DNA from: Bosea vestrisii
GTDB taxonomy: Bacteria; Pseudomonadota; Alphaproteobacteria; Rhizobiales; Beijerinckiaceae
NCBI RefSeq assembly: GCF_030144325.1
Contig: NZ_CP126307.1
Span: 558,001 to 622,000 of the forward strand
Length of the DNA stretch: 64,000 nt
Direction: 5' to 3'
Positions 7,561 to 15,758 of the stretch are shown piece by piece (position 1 is the stretch's first letter; every line of letters begins with the position of its first letter). Below the pieces are notes generated by a model. That model was given only the letters and a program-made list of their open reading frames with translations. It was not told the DNA's origin and did no database searches. The position numbers were made by a program, and so were the translations under genes.

Positions 7561-8343
7561 TCAGCCGCTGCAGTTCGTCTTGCCGCATTTGCGAACGGCG
7601 TCGATCTTCTGCTTCAGCGCTGGCTGGCCGACGGCGCCGAACACCACTTCGTCGCCGATGATGAAGGCAGGCGTGCCGGTCAGGCCGAGCCGGTCGCCGA
7701 GCGCAACCGTCTGCTCGATCACGGCGCGCGTCGCCGGAGCTTCCATCTCCTTTTTGACGCGCTCGATGTCGACGCCAGCGTCCTTGGCGATCTCAAGCGC
7801 CTTGGCGCCGTTGATCCGGCCCTTGGTCGCCATCAGCTTGAGGTGGAAATCCCAGTACTTCTGGCCCTGGAGCTGGTTTTTCACCGCGATCGCGACACGG
7901 CTCGCCTCGACCGAGTCCGGTCCGAGGATCGGGAAGTCCTTGATCACGACCTTGAGCTTGGGATCGTCCTTGGCGAGTGCGCGGACGTCTTCCATCGCCC
8001 TTTTGCAGAAGCCGCAATTGTAATCCATGAACTCGACCAGGGTGACGTCGCCCTGCGGGTTGCCGGCGATCACCGAGGTCGCCGGATCGGTCAGGCTGGC
8101 CTTCTCGGCCGCGAGCGCATTGCGCTGCGCCTCGACCTGCGCGACCTGGTTGCGCTTCTCGAGCTCCACCATCGCTTCCTGGATCAGCTCGGGGTTCTTG
8201 AGCAGCGTCTCGCGGATCAGCTCGACCACCGCCTTGCGCTGGTCGGGCGACAGCGCTTGGGCCTGGGCCGGCACGGCGGCGGCACCGAGTGCACAGGCGG
8301 CGATGCCGGCGAGAGCCAGGCGGCGCAGCGAAGAGAAGATCAT
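7561..8343 (-). CDS. DsbA/ScsC-like periplasmic thiol-disulfide oxidoreductase
   Basis: A 260-residue protein with a signal peptide (about residues 1-29), an N-terminal helical segment (31-70, LSPDQRKAVVELIRE...) like the trimerisation helix of ScsC, and a thioredoxin-fold domain with active site C110-G-F-C113 and the cis-proline motif TGTP (222-225). Two more cysteines, C253 and C258, sit at the extreme C-terminus. The helix suggests an oligomeric isomerase rather than a plain monomeric oxidase, but no DsbD/ScsB partner is nearby. A large palindrome lies 38 bases upstream of the start. Confidence 0.88.
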   Translation of the reverse strand: MIFSSLRRLALAGIAACALGAAAVPAQAQALSPDQRKAVVELIRETLLKNPELIQEAMVELEKRNQVAQVEAQRNALAAEKASLTDPATSVIAGNPQGDVTLVEFMDYNCGFCKRAMEDVRALAKDDPKLKVVIKDFPILGPDSVEASRVAIAVKNQLQGQKYWDFHLKLMATKGRINGAKALEIAKDAGVDIERVKKEMEAPATRAVIEQTVALGDRLGLTGTPAFIIGDEVVFGAVGQPALKQKIDAVRKCGKTNCSG

Positions 8344-8380
8344 GGCGACGGTCCTTTCAGGGCGCGATTCGAGCGCTGTA

Positions 8381-8425
8381 GATCACGATGATTTTGGATC
8401 GGATCGATCCAAAATCATCGTGATC
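8381..8425. repeat. Perfect 20-bp inverted repeat
   Basis: The arms GATCACGATGATTTTGGATC (8381-8400) and its exact complement (8406-8425) are separated by GGATC. The sequence is much more AT-rich than its surroundings. A related GATCATCG-type palindrome occurs at 19335-19374, so this is a dispersed element rather than a local operator. Confidence 0.85.
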
Positions 8426-8439
8426 GATTCAAAAAGTTA

Positions 8440-8490
8440 GAGCAGGATTCCTGCGAAAAACCGGTTCCCACTTTTTCGCATCCTGCTCTG
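8440..8490. repeat. Imperfect palindrome of the AGAGCAGGAT...ATCCTGCTCT type
   Basis: The left end AGAGCAGGAT (8440-8449) pairs with ATCCTGCTCT (8481-8490), and TGCGAAAAA pairs with TTTTTCGCA around a CCGGTTCCCAC centre. This is a widespread intergenic element in Hyphomicrobiales by memory. It sits directly beside the 8381-8425 palindrome, and a similar pair occurs at 19276-19374. Confidence 0.75.
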
Positions 8491-8825
8491 CGTTGTTGTT
8501 TGTCGGGTGCAACATACGCGACGATGCCGCGAGCGCGCAGTGCTCCAGGCGTCCCCTGCGGCAATTTGGCCAAGTCCGGGCTCGCTTGCGTGCAGGCAAT
8601 GCTCCAATCGTGCTTGGCAAAACCTGAGCGTTGAAGGCGAAAGTGCTGCATAACCTGACGATTCTTGTCTTCCACGAGCGGGGCAGCGTCAATTCACAGC
8701 TTTGCCAGCGGAGCGACCCGGCATCCCTGCAGCAGGATCGTGATCCTGCCATGGCAAAGCGCGAAAAGGCTTGTCGCGCCCGCAAGGCAGGGCAACAGAT
8801 AAACGCGCAACCGCAAGAGGCCGTC

Positions 8826-9107
8826 ATGTCGAAGCTGCTGTTCCCTGCCCTCGCCCTCGGGCTTGCCCTGCCGCTCTTCGCGACCGCGACCCCCGCGGCG
8901 GCCCAGAGCTGCGAGGACCTCTGGTATCAGCGCAACGAGATCTACAAGGCGCAGGGCTACTGCTTCCGCACGCAGCGCGGCATCAGCGCCTTCGGCAATG
9001 CCGGCTGCCAGTACGACAATGTCGAGGACGTGCCGCTCTCGGCGACCCAGCGCCGCGTCGTCGCCGACATCCAGCGCGCCGAGCGCACGAGCCGCTGCCC
9101 GCGCTAG
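8826..9107 (+). CDS. YARHG domain-containing secreted protein
   Basis: A 93-residue protein with a Sec signal peptide (SKLLFPALALGLALPLFATATPAAA) and one YARHG domain (about 28-92): SCEDLWYQRNEIYKAQGYCF, then NAGCQYDNVEDVPLS and ERTSRC. Four cysteines could form two disulfides. The role of the domain is unknown; it is found in envelope proteins. The ATG at 8826 has a purine-rich site upstream; longer starts are not supported. Its TAG stop overlaps the TAG of the convergent kinase gene within the four bases CTAG (9104-9107). Confidence 0.88.
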   Translation: MSKLLFPALALGLALPLFATATPAAAQSCEDLWYQRNEIYKAQGYCFRTQRGISAFGNAGCQYDNVEDVPLSATQRRVVADIQRAERTSRCPR

Positions 9108-9653
9108 TCCGCCGCCCGCTCCAGTCGAAAGCGCTCGCTTTCGACGGCTTGCACCACGGCCGCCACGACGCCGTCGACATCGAGGCCAGCGGTCGGCAGG
9201 CCGTGATGCACGAGTTCGCCGAGATCGGCGAGCTGACCGTGCAAGGACGCGATTACCTGTGCGTCGGTCAGCATATCGCCGCCCCGCGCCTGGCAGCGCC
9301 CGATCGCCTCGTCCAACGGCGGCTGGAGCACGACATAGTGCGCTCCGGTCCCGTCCAGTCTGAACGGTGCCAGGAACCACGGGCCGATGATGCCGTCGAC
9401 GACGACGAAATAGCCCCCCGCGTGCATAGGCGCAGGCAGCGGCTGCAAGAGCCTCCATCACCACCGCATTCTGAGCATGCGCTTCCGGCAGGAAGGGCGC
9501 GAGTGCGCCCTGCCCGATCGCATGCCAGAAATCGTCGGCATGGAGATGCACCTTGGCCGAACCCGGCAAGCTGACGAGGGCACGCGCCGTCGTCGTCTTG
9601 CCGGAGCCGGGCGAGCCGGTGAGGACGAGGATCTGGCCGGCGCAGTCGAGCAT
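9104..9653 (-). pseudogene. P-loop NTPase/kinase gene interrupted by a frameshift
   Basis: The N-terminal part (9653 to about 9415) has the Walker A motif GSPGSGKTTT near residue 14 and HLHADDFWHAIGQG, as in small AAA or gluconate/shikimate-kinase-like proteins. The C-terminal part (about 9420 to 9104) continues in another frame with GGYFVVVDGIIGPWFL and a helical end. Removing one C from the run of six at 9414-9419 joins them as ...CAYARGGYFVVVDG... into one protein of about 183 residues. This is either a real loss of function or an assembly error. It converges on the YARHG gene. Confidence 0.8.
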
Positions 9654-9715
9654 GTCGCCGTTCTAGTATCCGCAGGCGCAACCGGCCAGTTCGCCCAGCG
9701 CCTATCGGACCACCG

Positions 9716-10429
9716 CTAGCTTGCCGCCTGGAAGCGCACCTCGCCCTGGTTCAGGAAGCAGGTCTTGCTGAACAGCGAGAGATCCAGTGGGTTCGGCAGG
9801 CGGATGTCGCGGAGGTCCGGACAGGGCTTCGTTGCCGGATCGTAGGATCGGTCGATCTGCGAGATGAAGGCCAGGATCACGCCCTTCGCCTGCGCGAACA
9901 CCTTCAGATCACGGATCTGCACCATCAGCTCGGGATTGCCGCGCTTCTGGTCGAGCAGTTGCAGATAATCGACGATCGCAAGCGTGCCCCGGGGCGCTTC
10001 GGCCAGTGAGCGCATGATGTGATCGGCGCTGATTGCGTCCGAATCGTCGAAGCCGAACAGCGGCTCGAATTGTGTGGGATCGGCGCCGAGCGCCCGGAAA
10101 CGGTCCAGCACGTCCTTGGCCGTGTACTCCAATGTGAAGAATACGGCCCGGCGGCCGGATTTCATCGCCGCCGTCGCGAGCTTGAGGCTGAGCAGCGTCT
10201 TGCCGTGCCCCGGCCGCGCCCCGATCAGCAGCAAATCTCCGGGCACCAGGCGGGCGAACAGCTCATCGGCCGAAAGCGAGTCGGCCGATTTGGCTGTGAG
10301 CAGGCTCCAGGCGCCGAAACCTTCGCCGATGGCGACGCGGTCGAGTGCGAGATGGAGCGGGATGCCTTCCTGGCGCGACAGCGCCTTTGCCTGGCGCTTC
10401 AGTCGATAGACGGGTGCGGTGAGCTTCAT
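9716..10429 (-). CDS. DnaB-like helicase-domain ATPase
   Basis: A 237-residue RecA-fold ATPase resembling only the C-terminal motor domain of DnaB: Walker A GARPGHGKT (70-78), FFTLEYTAKDV after it, and Walker B AIVDYLQL (151-158). The DnaB N-terminal domain is absent. Residues 10-45 (LKRQAKALSRQEGIPLHLALD then GEGFGAWSLL) instead resemble the short helical domain of glyoxalase-superfamily PF20066 proteins. It is clearly not the replicative helicase. It is single, with no toxin or phage gene beside it. Its function is unknown. Confidence 0.8.
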   Translation of the reverse strand: MKLTAPVYRLKRQAKALSRQEGIPLHLALDRVAIGEGFGAWSLLTAKSADSLSADELFARLVPGDLLLIGARPGHGKTLLSLKLATAAMKSGRRAVFFTLEYTAKDVLDRFRALGADPTQFEPLFGFDDSDAISADHIMRSLAEAPRGTLAIVDYLQLLDQKRGNPELMVQIRDLKVFAQAKGVILAFISQIDRSYDPATKPCPDLRDIRLPNPLDLSLFSKTCFLNQGEVRFQAAS

Positions 10430-10566
10430 CGATGACCTCCTGATGCGAGCCGTTTCCGCAACCCCTCCTTATGCGCAGCGCTCGAACAGTCGGTTCGACG
10501 ATCGGATAGGCCCTGCACGGCAGCGTGCTTCCCCGTTGGAGGGAGGAGGCGCGGGCAGCGCCAGAA

Positions 10567-11502
10567 TCACAGCATAACCGATGCCGCCCGCGCCGTCGCC
10601 TTATGCCGATCCCAATTGAAGCTGCGCAGATGGTCGACGAGGGCGCGCAGCTTCGGCGCGGCGGCGCGCCGGCTCGGATAATAGAGGTAGAAGCCCGCGA
10701 AATACGGGGAGAACTCCTGCAGCAGTGGCTCCAGCTCGCCACGCGCGATGGCGGGACGGAAGCTCTCTTCCATGCCGAAGGTGATGCCGGCGGCCGCCAC
10801 AGCGAGCTTGATCATCAGCGCCATGTCGCTGGTGGTGATCTCCGGTGCGACCGCGACGCTGAATTCCTTACCATCCTCGGCGAACTCCCAGCGATAGGGC
10901 GGCAGCTTCGGCCCCGGCCGCCAGCCGATGCAGCGATGCACCGCCAGCTCGCGCGGATGTTCCGGCACACCGAAGCGCTGGCGATAGCTGGGAGCGCAGA
11001 CGGCAAGCTGGCGCTCCTCGCCGCCGATCGAGACCGCGATCATGTCCTGCTCGATGACCTCGCCGAGCCTGACGCCTGCATCGTAGCCGGCGGCGACGAT
11101 GTCGAACTCCTCGTCGGTCACGGTGATGTCGAGCTCGACCTCCGGGTTGGCCGCAGCGAAGCCGGCGAGGAACGGCCCGGACAGGAAGCGCTCGGCGATC
11201 GACGATACTGCAAGACGCAGGCGCCCGCGCGCACCGGCGCGCAGATCACGCGTTGCCTCGACCGCGGCGCGCAGGTCGGACAGCGCGGGGCCGAGATCGG
11301 CAAGGAGGCGCTCGCCCGCCTCGGTCAGGCTGACGCTGCGCGTGGTGCGTTGCACGAGCGCGATGCCGAGCTTCTCCTCCAGCTTCCTGATCGTCTGGCT
11401 GACGGCCGAGCGCGTGACGCCAGCGCGATCGGCCGCGCCGCGAAAGCTCTGCTCTTCGGCGACGAGCGCGAACACGGCAAGCGCGTTGAGGTCCATCTCC
11501 AT
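10567..11502 (-). CDS. LysR family transcriptional regulator
   Basis: A 311-residue regulator. The winged helix-turn-helix is at residues 1-60 (LNALAVFALVAEEQSFRGAAD, then GVTRSAVSQTIRKLEEKLG) and the ligand-binding domain at about 90-300. It is transcribed divergently from an SDR gene 111 bases away, the usual arrangement when a LysR protein controls its neighbour, so the SDR/CMD/Atu4866 operon is the likely target. The ligand is unknown. Confidence 0.95.
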   Translation of the reverse strand: MEMDLNALAVFALVAEEQSFRGAADRAGVTRSAVSQTIRKLEEKLGIALVQRTTRSVSLTEAGERLLADLGPALSDLRAAVEATRDLRAGARGRLRLAVSSIAERFLSGPFLAGFAAANPEVELDITVTDEEFDIVAAGYDAGVRLGEVIEQDMIAVSIGGEERQLAVCAPSYRQRFGVPEHPRELAVHRCIGWRPGPKLPPYRWEFAEDGKEFSVAVAPEITTSDMALMIKLAVAAAGITFGMEESFRPAIARGELEPLLQEFSPYFAGFYLYYPSRRAAAPKLRALVDHLRSFNWDRHKATARAASVML

Positions 11503-11613
11503 TGGTTAGAAAAACTCTCCAGACTGGCAATGAATGAGCGGCTTATCGCGACAATGGCCTGCTCCTAGCTTTCGGGCAACCGCAACGACGCGGTTCCAAA
11601 GACGGAGATCGAC

Positions 11614-12339
11614 ATGCCTCTCGACAAGGTCGTCCTTATCACTGGCGCCTCCAGTGGGATCGGCGCCGGCATCGCCCGCGAGCTTGCAGCGGCCGGAGCG
11701 AAACTGATGCTCGGCGCGCGCCGCACCAACCGGCTCGAAGTACTCGCCGAAGAGATCGCGGCGAAGGGCGGCGAGGTCCACACCCGCCGGCTCGACGTCA
11801 CCGACCGCGCCGATGTCGCCGCCTTCGCCGAAGCGGCGCGCGAGGCCTTCGGCCGCGTCGACGTCATCGTCAACAATGCCGGCGTCATGCCGCTCTCGCT
11901 GATGGCCTCGCTCAAGGTCGACGAGTGGGACCAGATGATCGACGTCAACATCAAGGGCGTACTCTACGGTATCGCCGCCGTGCTGCCGGAGATGACGGCA
12001 CGCGGTTCCGGCCATGTCATCAACATCGCTTCCATCGGCGCGCTCAGCGTTTCGCCGACGGCGGCCGTCTACTGCGCGACCAAATACGCCGTGCGCGCGA
12101 TCTCAAACGGTTTGCGCCAGGAACACGCCGACCTGCGCGTCACCTGCATCCATCCCGGCGTGGTCGAGAGCGAGCTCGCCGGCACCATCACCGATCCGGC
12201 CGCGGCTGAGCTGATGCGCAGCTATCGCGCCATCGCGCTCAAGCCGGACGCGATCGGCCGGGCCGTGCGCTTCGCGATCGAGCAACCCGACGATGTCGAC
12301 GTCAACGAGATCGTCATCCGCCCCACCGCCACCCGCTGA
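11614..12339 (+). CDS. SDR family NAD(P)-dependent oxidoreductase
   Basis: A 241-residue classical short-chain dehydrogenase. The cofactor loop GASSGIG is at 11-17, NNAG at 87-90, catalytic Ser140 and the YCATK motif with Tyr153 and Lys157. GARR after the second strand suggests NADP preference. It heads an operon: a carboxymuconolactone-decarboxylase-like gene follows after 10 bases and an Atu4866-type gene after another 11. The substrate is unknown; the divergent LysR gene probably regulates it. Confidence 0.95.
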   Translation: MPLDKVVLITGASSGIGAGIARELAAAGAKLMLGARRTNRLEVLAEEIAAKGGEVHTRRLDVTDRADVAAFAEAAREAFGRVDVIVNNAGVMPLSLMASLKVDEWDQMIDVNIKGVLYGIAAVLPEMTARGSGHVINIASIGALSVSPTAAVYCATKYAVRAISNGLRQEHADLRVTCIHPGVVESELAGTITDPAAAELMRSYRAIALKPDAIGRAVRFAIEQPDDVDVNEIVIRPTATR

Positions 12340-12349
12340 GGAGGAAATC

Positions 12350-12811
12350 ATGACCATGTCGATGCAGTCCCCGCTGCGCGCCGCAGCCACAGCCTTCGCC
12401 CTCGCGGTGATGCCCGCACCGGCCAGCGCCGAAACGAGCGAGGAGCGCCGCAAGCGCGGCGACGCCGTCGTCCGCAGCCTGAACAATGGCTCGCCGCAGC
12501 AGGCGCTAGAACGCATGCGGCAGGAATTTCCCTTCCTCGCCGAGGCGACCGAAGCCTATGCGCTCGGCGATGTCTGGTCGCGGACCGGCCTCGACAGCCG
12601 CACGCGCCAGCTCGCCGCGGTGGCGGCGTTCGCGGCGACCGGCCAGACCGCCTTCATGAAGGTCCACGCCGGCTACGCCCTCAATATCGGCGTGCCCGAG
12701 GGAGAGCTGAAGGAGATCGTCTACCTGATCACGGTGCCGGCCGGCATCTCGCGGGCGATCGCCGCCTCCCAGGCGATGTCGGAGCTTTTCGCCGAGCGAC
12801 GCAAGCAGTGA
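12350..12811 (+). CDS. Secreted carboxymuconolactone decarboxylase (AhpD-like) family protein
   Basis: A 153-residue protein with a signal peptide (about 1-28) and a CMD domain: RTRQLAAVAAFAATGQ, then KVHAGYALNIGVPEGELKEI. The catalytic CxxC of AhpD is absent, so it is closer to the decarboxylase branch and probably acts on a small organic compound in the periplasm. The ATG at 12350 has GAGGA nearby; the frame opens earlier inside the SDR gene. It belongs to the SDR operon. Confidence 0.85.
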   Translation: MTMSMQSPLRAAATAFALAVMPAPASAETSEERRKRGDAVVRSLNNGSPQQALERMRQEFPFLAEATEAYALGDVWSRTGLDSRTRQLAAVAAFAATGQTAFMKVHAGYALNIGVPEGELKEIVYLITVPAGISRAIAASQAMSELFAERRKQ

Positions 12812-12822
12812 GGGTAACGCTC

Positions 12823-13194
12823 ATGACCCCCTTGCTCATGAACGCCTTGTTGCTGCTGGCCGCCGGCGTCGGCCTTGCCACCACGACCATCCAGAATGGA
12901 CCGGAAGGATCCGCCCGCATGAACCTCACCCAGACCGCCGCGGCCCAAAGCCCGCAAAGCCACCCCTATGTCGGCCTGTGGGTCACCGCCGACGGCCATG
13001 TCCGCCACAACCTCCTGCCGAACGACCGTTACGACGAGGCGCGCGGCAATCGCGAGAGCGCCTATCGCGGCCGCTACAAGGTCACTGGCAGCTATATCGA
13101 GTACTGGGACGACACCGGCTTCACCGCCGACGGCACCTTCGTCGACGCCGATACGCTGCATCATGGCGGCATGATCCTGCGCCGCCGCCCCTGA
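12823..13194 (+). CDS. Atu4866 domain-containing protein
   Basis: A 123-residue protein: an N-terminal hydrophobic segment (about 1-22, signal peptide or anchor), a linker, and the compact Atu4866 beta domain from about residue 48, with HPYVGLWVTADGHVRH, YDEARGNRESAYRGRY and DDTGFTADGTF. The ATG at 12823 has GAGGG eight bases upstream; a GTG at 12808 overlapping the previous stop is also possible. It is the last gene of the SDR operon. Members of this family often sit beside SDR or monooxygenase genes, but their role is not known to me. Confidence 0.85.
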   Translation: MTPLLMNALLLLAAGVGLATTTIQNGPEGSARMNLTQTAAAQSPQSHPYVGLWVTADGHVRHNLLPNDRYDEARGNRESAYRGRYKVTGSYIEYWDDTGFTADGTFVDADTLHHGGMILRRRP

Positions 13195-13280
13195 CATGAG
13201 GTGTCGGAGCCACTGCGCATTTGCTGTGGATGCGGCAACCGGCAGCACCTGCGCTCTCGCGCCCGCATGCTAGACCACCC

Positions 13281-13313
13281 CGCTCGCTCGACCTGCTCCG
13301 GGTCGAGCGAGCG
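13281..13313. repeat. 13-bp perfect hairpin upstream of the HerA-like gene
   Basis: CGCTCGCTCGACC (13281-13293) pairs exactly with GGTCGAGCGAGCG (13301-13313) around a 7-base loop. No T-run follows, so it is not a typical terminator. It lies 28 bases before the start codon at 13341 and could hinder or regulate translation. Confidence 0.6.
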
Positions 13314-13340
13314 CGGACTGAAGGCGACACGCTGGCAGGC

Positions 13341-14846
13341 ATGAAGACTGGCATCGATATGGGGTCGACGCGTGGCGGCGAGCCCGCCGAGCTCGACCTC
13401 GCCGAACTGCTGGCGACGCGGCTGCTGGTGCAGGGCAATTCCGGCTCGGGCAAGTCGCATCTGCTGCGCCGCCTGCTGGAGCAGAGCGCGCCGCTGGTCC
13501 AGCAGGCCATCATCGATCCCGAGGGCGACTTCGTCTCGCTCGCCGACCAGTTCGGCCATGTCGTGGTCGACGGCACCGCGAGCCCGGTCGAACTGCAGAA
13601 GATCGCGCTGCGCGTGCGCCAGCACCGCGTCTCGGTCGTGCTTAACCTGGAAGAGCTCGACGCCGACGAGCAGTTGCGCGCCACCGCCGCCTTCCTCGGC
13701 GGCTTGTTCGATGTCGACCGCACCTACTGGTATCCGATGCTGGTCGTGGTCGACGAAGCCCAGCTCTTCGCGCCAGTGATGGCGGGTGAGGCCTCGGATG
13801 AGGCGCGGCGCCAGTCGCTCGGCGCCATGACCAATTTGATGTGCCGCGGCCGCAAGCGCGGGCTCGCCGGTGTGATCGCGACGCAGCGCCTCGCCAAGCT
13901 CGCCAAGAACGTCGCGGCGGAAGCCTCCAACTTCCTGATGGGGCGCACTTTCCTCGATATCGACATGCAGCGCGCCGCCGACCTCCTCGGCATGGACCGG
14001 CGCCAGGCCGAGATGTTCCGCGACCTCGAGCGCGGCCAGTTCGTCGCGCTCGGCCCTGCTTTGTCGAAGAAGCCGCTTCCGGTCCGGATCGGCCCGGTCG
14101 CCTCGGTCGATCGCGGCGGCGCGCCGAGCCTGCTGCCGCTGCCCGACCAGGCGCCGGAGGATGCCAGCAAGCTGATCTTCACTGCCGGCGAAGGTGAGGT
14201 AGCGCCCGCGCCCTGGCCGAAGCAGCCGCGCCCGCGTCCGGCGGTGGCGCCCGAGATCATCCGCCGGATCGAGACGCATCAGCCGGTGCCGCCGCCCGAG
14301 CCCGAGATCGAGATGGACCCGGCCGAGCGCGCCGCGGCGCTGGTCGAGATCCTGAACGAACTGCTCGACGATCCCGAGGCACGCGACCGTCCGGTCGCCG
14401 TGCTCTACCAGGACTTCACCGTGCGCTGCCGGATGCGCCGCGTCAGCGGGCCGGAGACGAGCCTGGATGCCTTCCGCAAGCGGCTCGCGGTCGCCCGCGC
14501 CGGGGCGAGCGAGGAGGTCCTGTCCTCCGATGCCTGGGAAAAGGCGCTGACCGCGGCCGAGACCTTGCCGGAAGACCTGCACGGGCTCTTCCTGTTCATC
14601 GCCCGCAGCGCCATCGAAGGCGCGCCCTGCCCGTCGGACGCCGAGCTGGCCGAAGCCTATGGCAGCCATTCGCCAAGCCGGGCGCGCCGCCTGATCGGCT
14701 ATATCGAGGAGCGCGGCCTCCTCGTCTGCCATGTCGACTTCCGCGGCCAACGCACGCTGGCTTTGCCGTCACTCGGCGTCGAGACCGCGCCCAGCCTTGC
14801 CTCGCCGCTGGTCAAGGGCCTGCCGCCGCGGCGCGCGCGGGGTTAG
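13341..14846 (+). CDS. HerA-like (DUF87) ATP-binding protein
   Basis: A 501-residue FtsK/HerA-superfamily ATPase. Walker A GNSGSGKS is at 32-39, IIDPEGDF at 57-64, Walker B LVVVDEAQ at 134-141, and GVIATQR marks the sensor strand. Residues 330-501 form a separate mostly helical domain after a proline-rich linker. Unlike archaeal HerA there is no NurA nuclease beside it, nor any defence-type partner (Sir2, DUF4297). The start at 13341 is chosen because upstream codons cross the hairpin. The function is probably in DNA transactions, unproven. Confidence 0.85.
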   Translation: MKTGIDMGSTRGGEPAELDLAELLATRLLVQGNSGSGKSHLLRRLLEQSAPLVQQAIIDPEGDFVSLADQFGHVVVDGTASPVELQKIALRVRQHRVSVVLNLEELDADEQLRATAAFLGGLFDVDRTYWYPMLVVVDEAQLFAPVMAGEASDEARRQSLGAMTNLMCRGRKRGLAGVIATQRLAKLAKNVAAEASNFLMGRTFLDIDMQRAADLLGMDRRQAEMFRDLERGQFVALGPALSKKPLPVRIGPVASVDRGGAPSLLPLPDQAPEDASKLIFTAGEGEVAPAPWPKQPRPRPAVAPEIIRRIETHQPVPPPEPEIEMDPAERAAALVEILNELLDDPEARDRPVAVLYQDFTVRCRMRRVSGPETSLDAFRKRLAVARAGASEEVLSSDAWEKALTAAETLPEDLHGLFLFIARSAIEGAPCPSDAELAEAYGSHSPSRARRLIGYIEERGLLVCHVDFRGQRTLALPSLGVETAPSLASPLVKGLPPRRARG

Positions 14847-14851
14847 CGAAA

Positions 14852-14963
14852 CGCGTCATTCTCGGGCGAAGCGAAGCGCAGACCCGAGAATCTCAGGACG
14901 AGAAGGCGCCTATTGGAACCTCTTCCGGCCTGAGATGCTCGGGTCAAACCCGAGCATGACGCG
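14852..14963. repeat. 110-bp multi-hairpin intergenic element, copy 1
   Basis: The ends CGCGTCAT (14852-14859) and ATGACGCG (14956-14963) pair. Inside are hairpin 1 (TTCTCGGG ... CCCGAGAA), a second stem (CTCAGG ... CCTGAG) and hairpin 3 (GCTCGGG TCAAA CCCGAGC). Three more copies are at 27331, 35828 and 53729. It lies between the convergent HerA-like and UPF0114 genes. Confidence 0.88.
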
Positions 14964-14975
14964 CTTTGACTGCCC

Positions 14976-15548
14976 TCAATGCCCCTTGCTGGTGCCGCTG
15001 AGGGTCATCCGGTCGACCCAGGCGATGCCGAGCGCCGAGAAGATGAAGATGGTGTGGATCAGCGTCTGCAGCAGTACGCCCGTGGTGGTGTAGTTCGTCG
15101 CGTTCGGCCCGCCGATATTGCCGGCCTCGATGAAGGTCCGCAGCAGGTGGATCGACGAGATGCCGATGATCGCCATGGCAAGCTTGATCTTGAGGATCGA
15201 GGCGTTGACGTGGCTGAGCCATTCCGGCTGGTCGGGATGATTCTGCAGCCGAAGGCGCGAGACGAAGGTCTCGTAACCGCCGACGATCACCATGATCAGC
15301 AGGTTCGAGATCATCACGACGTCGATCAGGCCGAGCACGACCAGCATGATCTGCTGCTCGCTGAAATTGAAGGCGTGCGTGACGAGGTGCCAGAGCTCCT
15401 TCAGGAACAGAAAGACGTAGACGCACTGCGCCACGATCAGGCCGAGATAGAGCGGCACCTGCAGCCAGCGCGAGGCGAAGATCACCATCGGCAATGGCTT
15501 GAGCGGCCCGTTGGCGGGAAGGTCGGCGGGTTCGGCGGAGTGCGACAT
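14976..15548 (-). CDS. UPF0114 (YqhA) family membrane protein
   Basis: A 190-residue inner-membrane protein with about four hydrophobic helices (residues 30-50, 65-90, 120-140, 155-178). The family is recognised by RWLQVPLYLGLIVAQ near the N-terminus, VVMISNLLIMVIVGGYE in the middle and KLAMAIIGISSIHLLR. YqhA has no established function. It is single, flanked by a repeat element on one side and the BA14K gene promoter on the other. Confidence 0.92.
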   Translation of the reverse strand: MSHSAEPADLPANGPLKPLPMVIFASRWLQVPLYLGLIVAQCVYVFLFLKELWHLVTHAFNFSEQQIMLVVLGLIDVVMISNLLIMVIVGGYETFVSRLRLQNHPDQPEWLSHVNASILKIKLAMAIIGISSIHLLRTFIEAGNIGGPNATNYTTTGVLLQTLIHTIFIFSALGIAWVDRMTLSGTSKGH

Positions 15549-15758
15549 GAGGCTCCAGGATCGATGCTGCAGTGCGGAAATGTCCGCCAGATGGGGCCTG
15601 ATGTCGCCGCACGCAAGCCGAAAAACGCCGAAAGCTGTCGGAAGTCGTTGAAATTTCGCCGCGTTTTGCGTTTACTTCGGCCGGTAAGGTGACTGTGCCT
15701 GGGTGGCTGATGAGTTCACCGGAGAATCCTCCCAGCCGGGAGGGACAAGGAGTTCGAG

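Larger units (their letters stand above)
8344..8825. other. 482-base gene-free gap holding palindromic repeats
   Basis: The left half contains the two palindromes listed separately (8381-8425 and 8440-8490). The right half (8491-8825) has no convincing gene: a frame open from 8631 reads into the YARHG gene but lacks a plausible start and family similarity before 8826. The ribosome binding site AAGAGG of the YARHG gene is at the end. Confidence 0.6.

Noticed and set aside
8381..8490. CRISPR-like array
   Set aside because: Only two different palindromes, with no repeated unit separated by spacers.
8631..8825. N-terminal extension of the YARHG protein
   Set aside because: It would place 65 polar residues before the signal peptide.
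9716..14846. Defence island built on the DnaB-like and HerA-like ATPases
   Set aside because: The two genes are separated by an ordinary LysR/SDR operon and have no nuclease, toxin or Sir2-type partners.
14852..14963. tRNA-like gene in the 110-bp element
   Set aside because: The fold is branched but has no CCA/acceptor-size stem, anticodon loop or TTCGA arm; no tRNA was found in the window.
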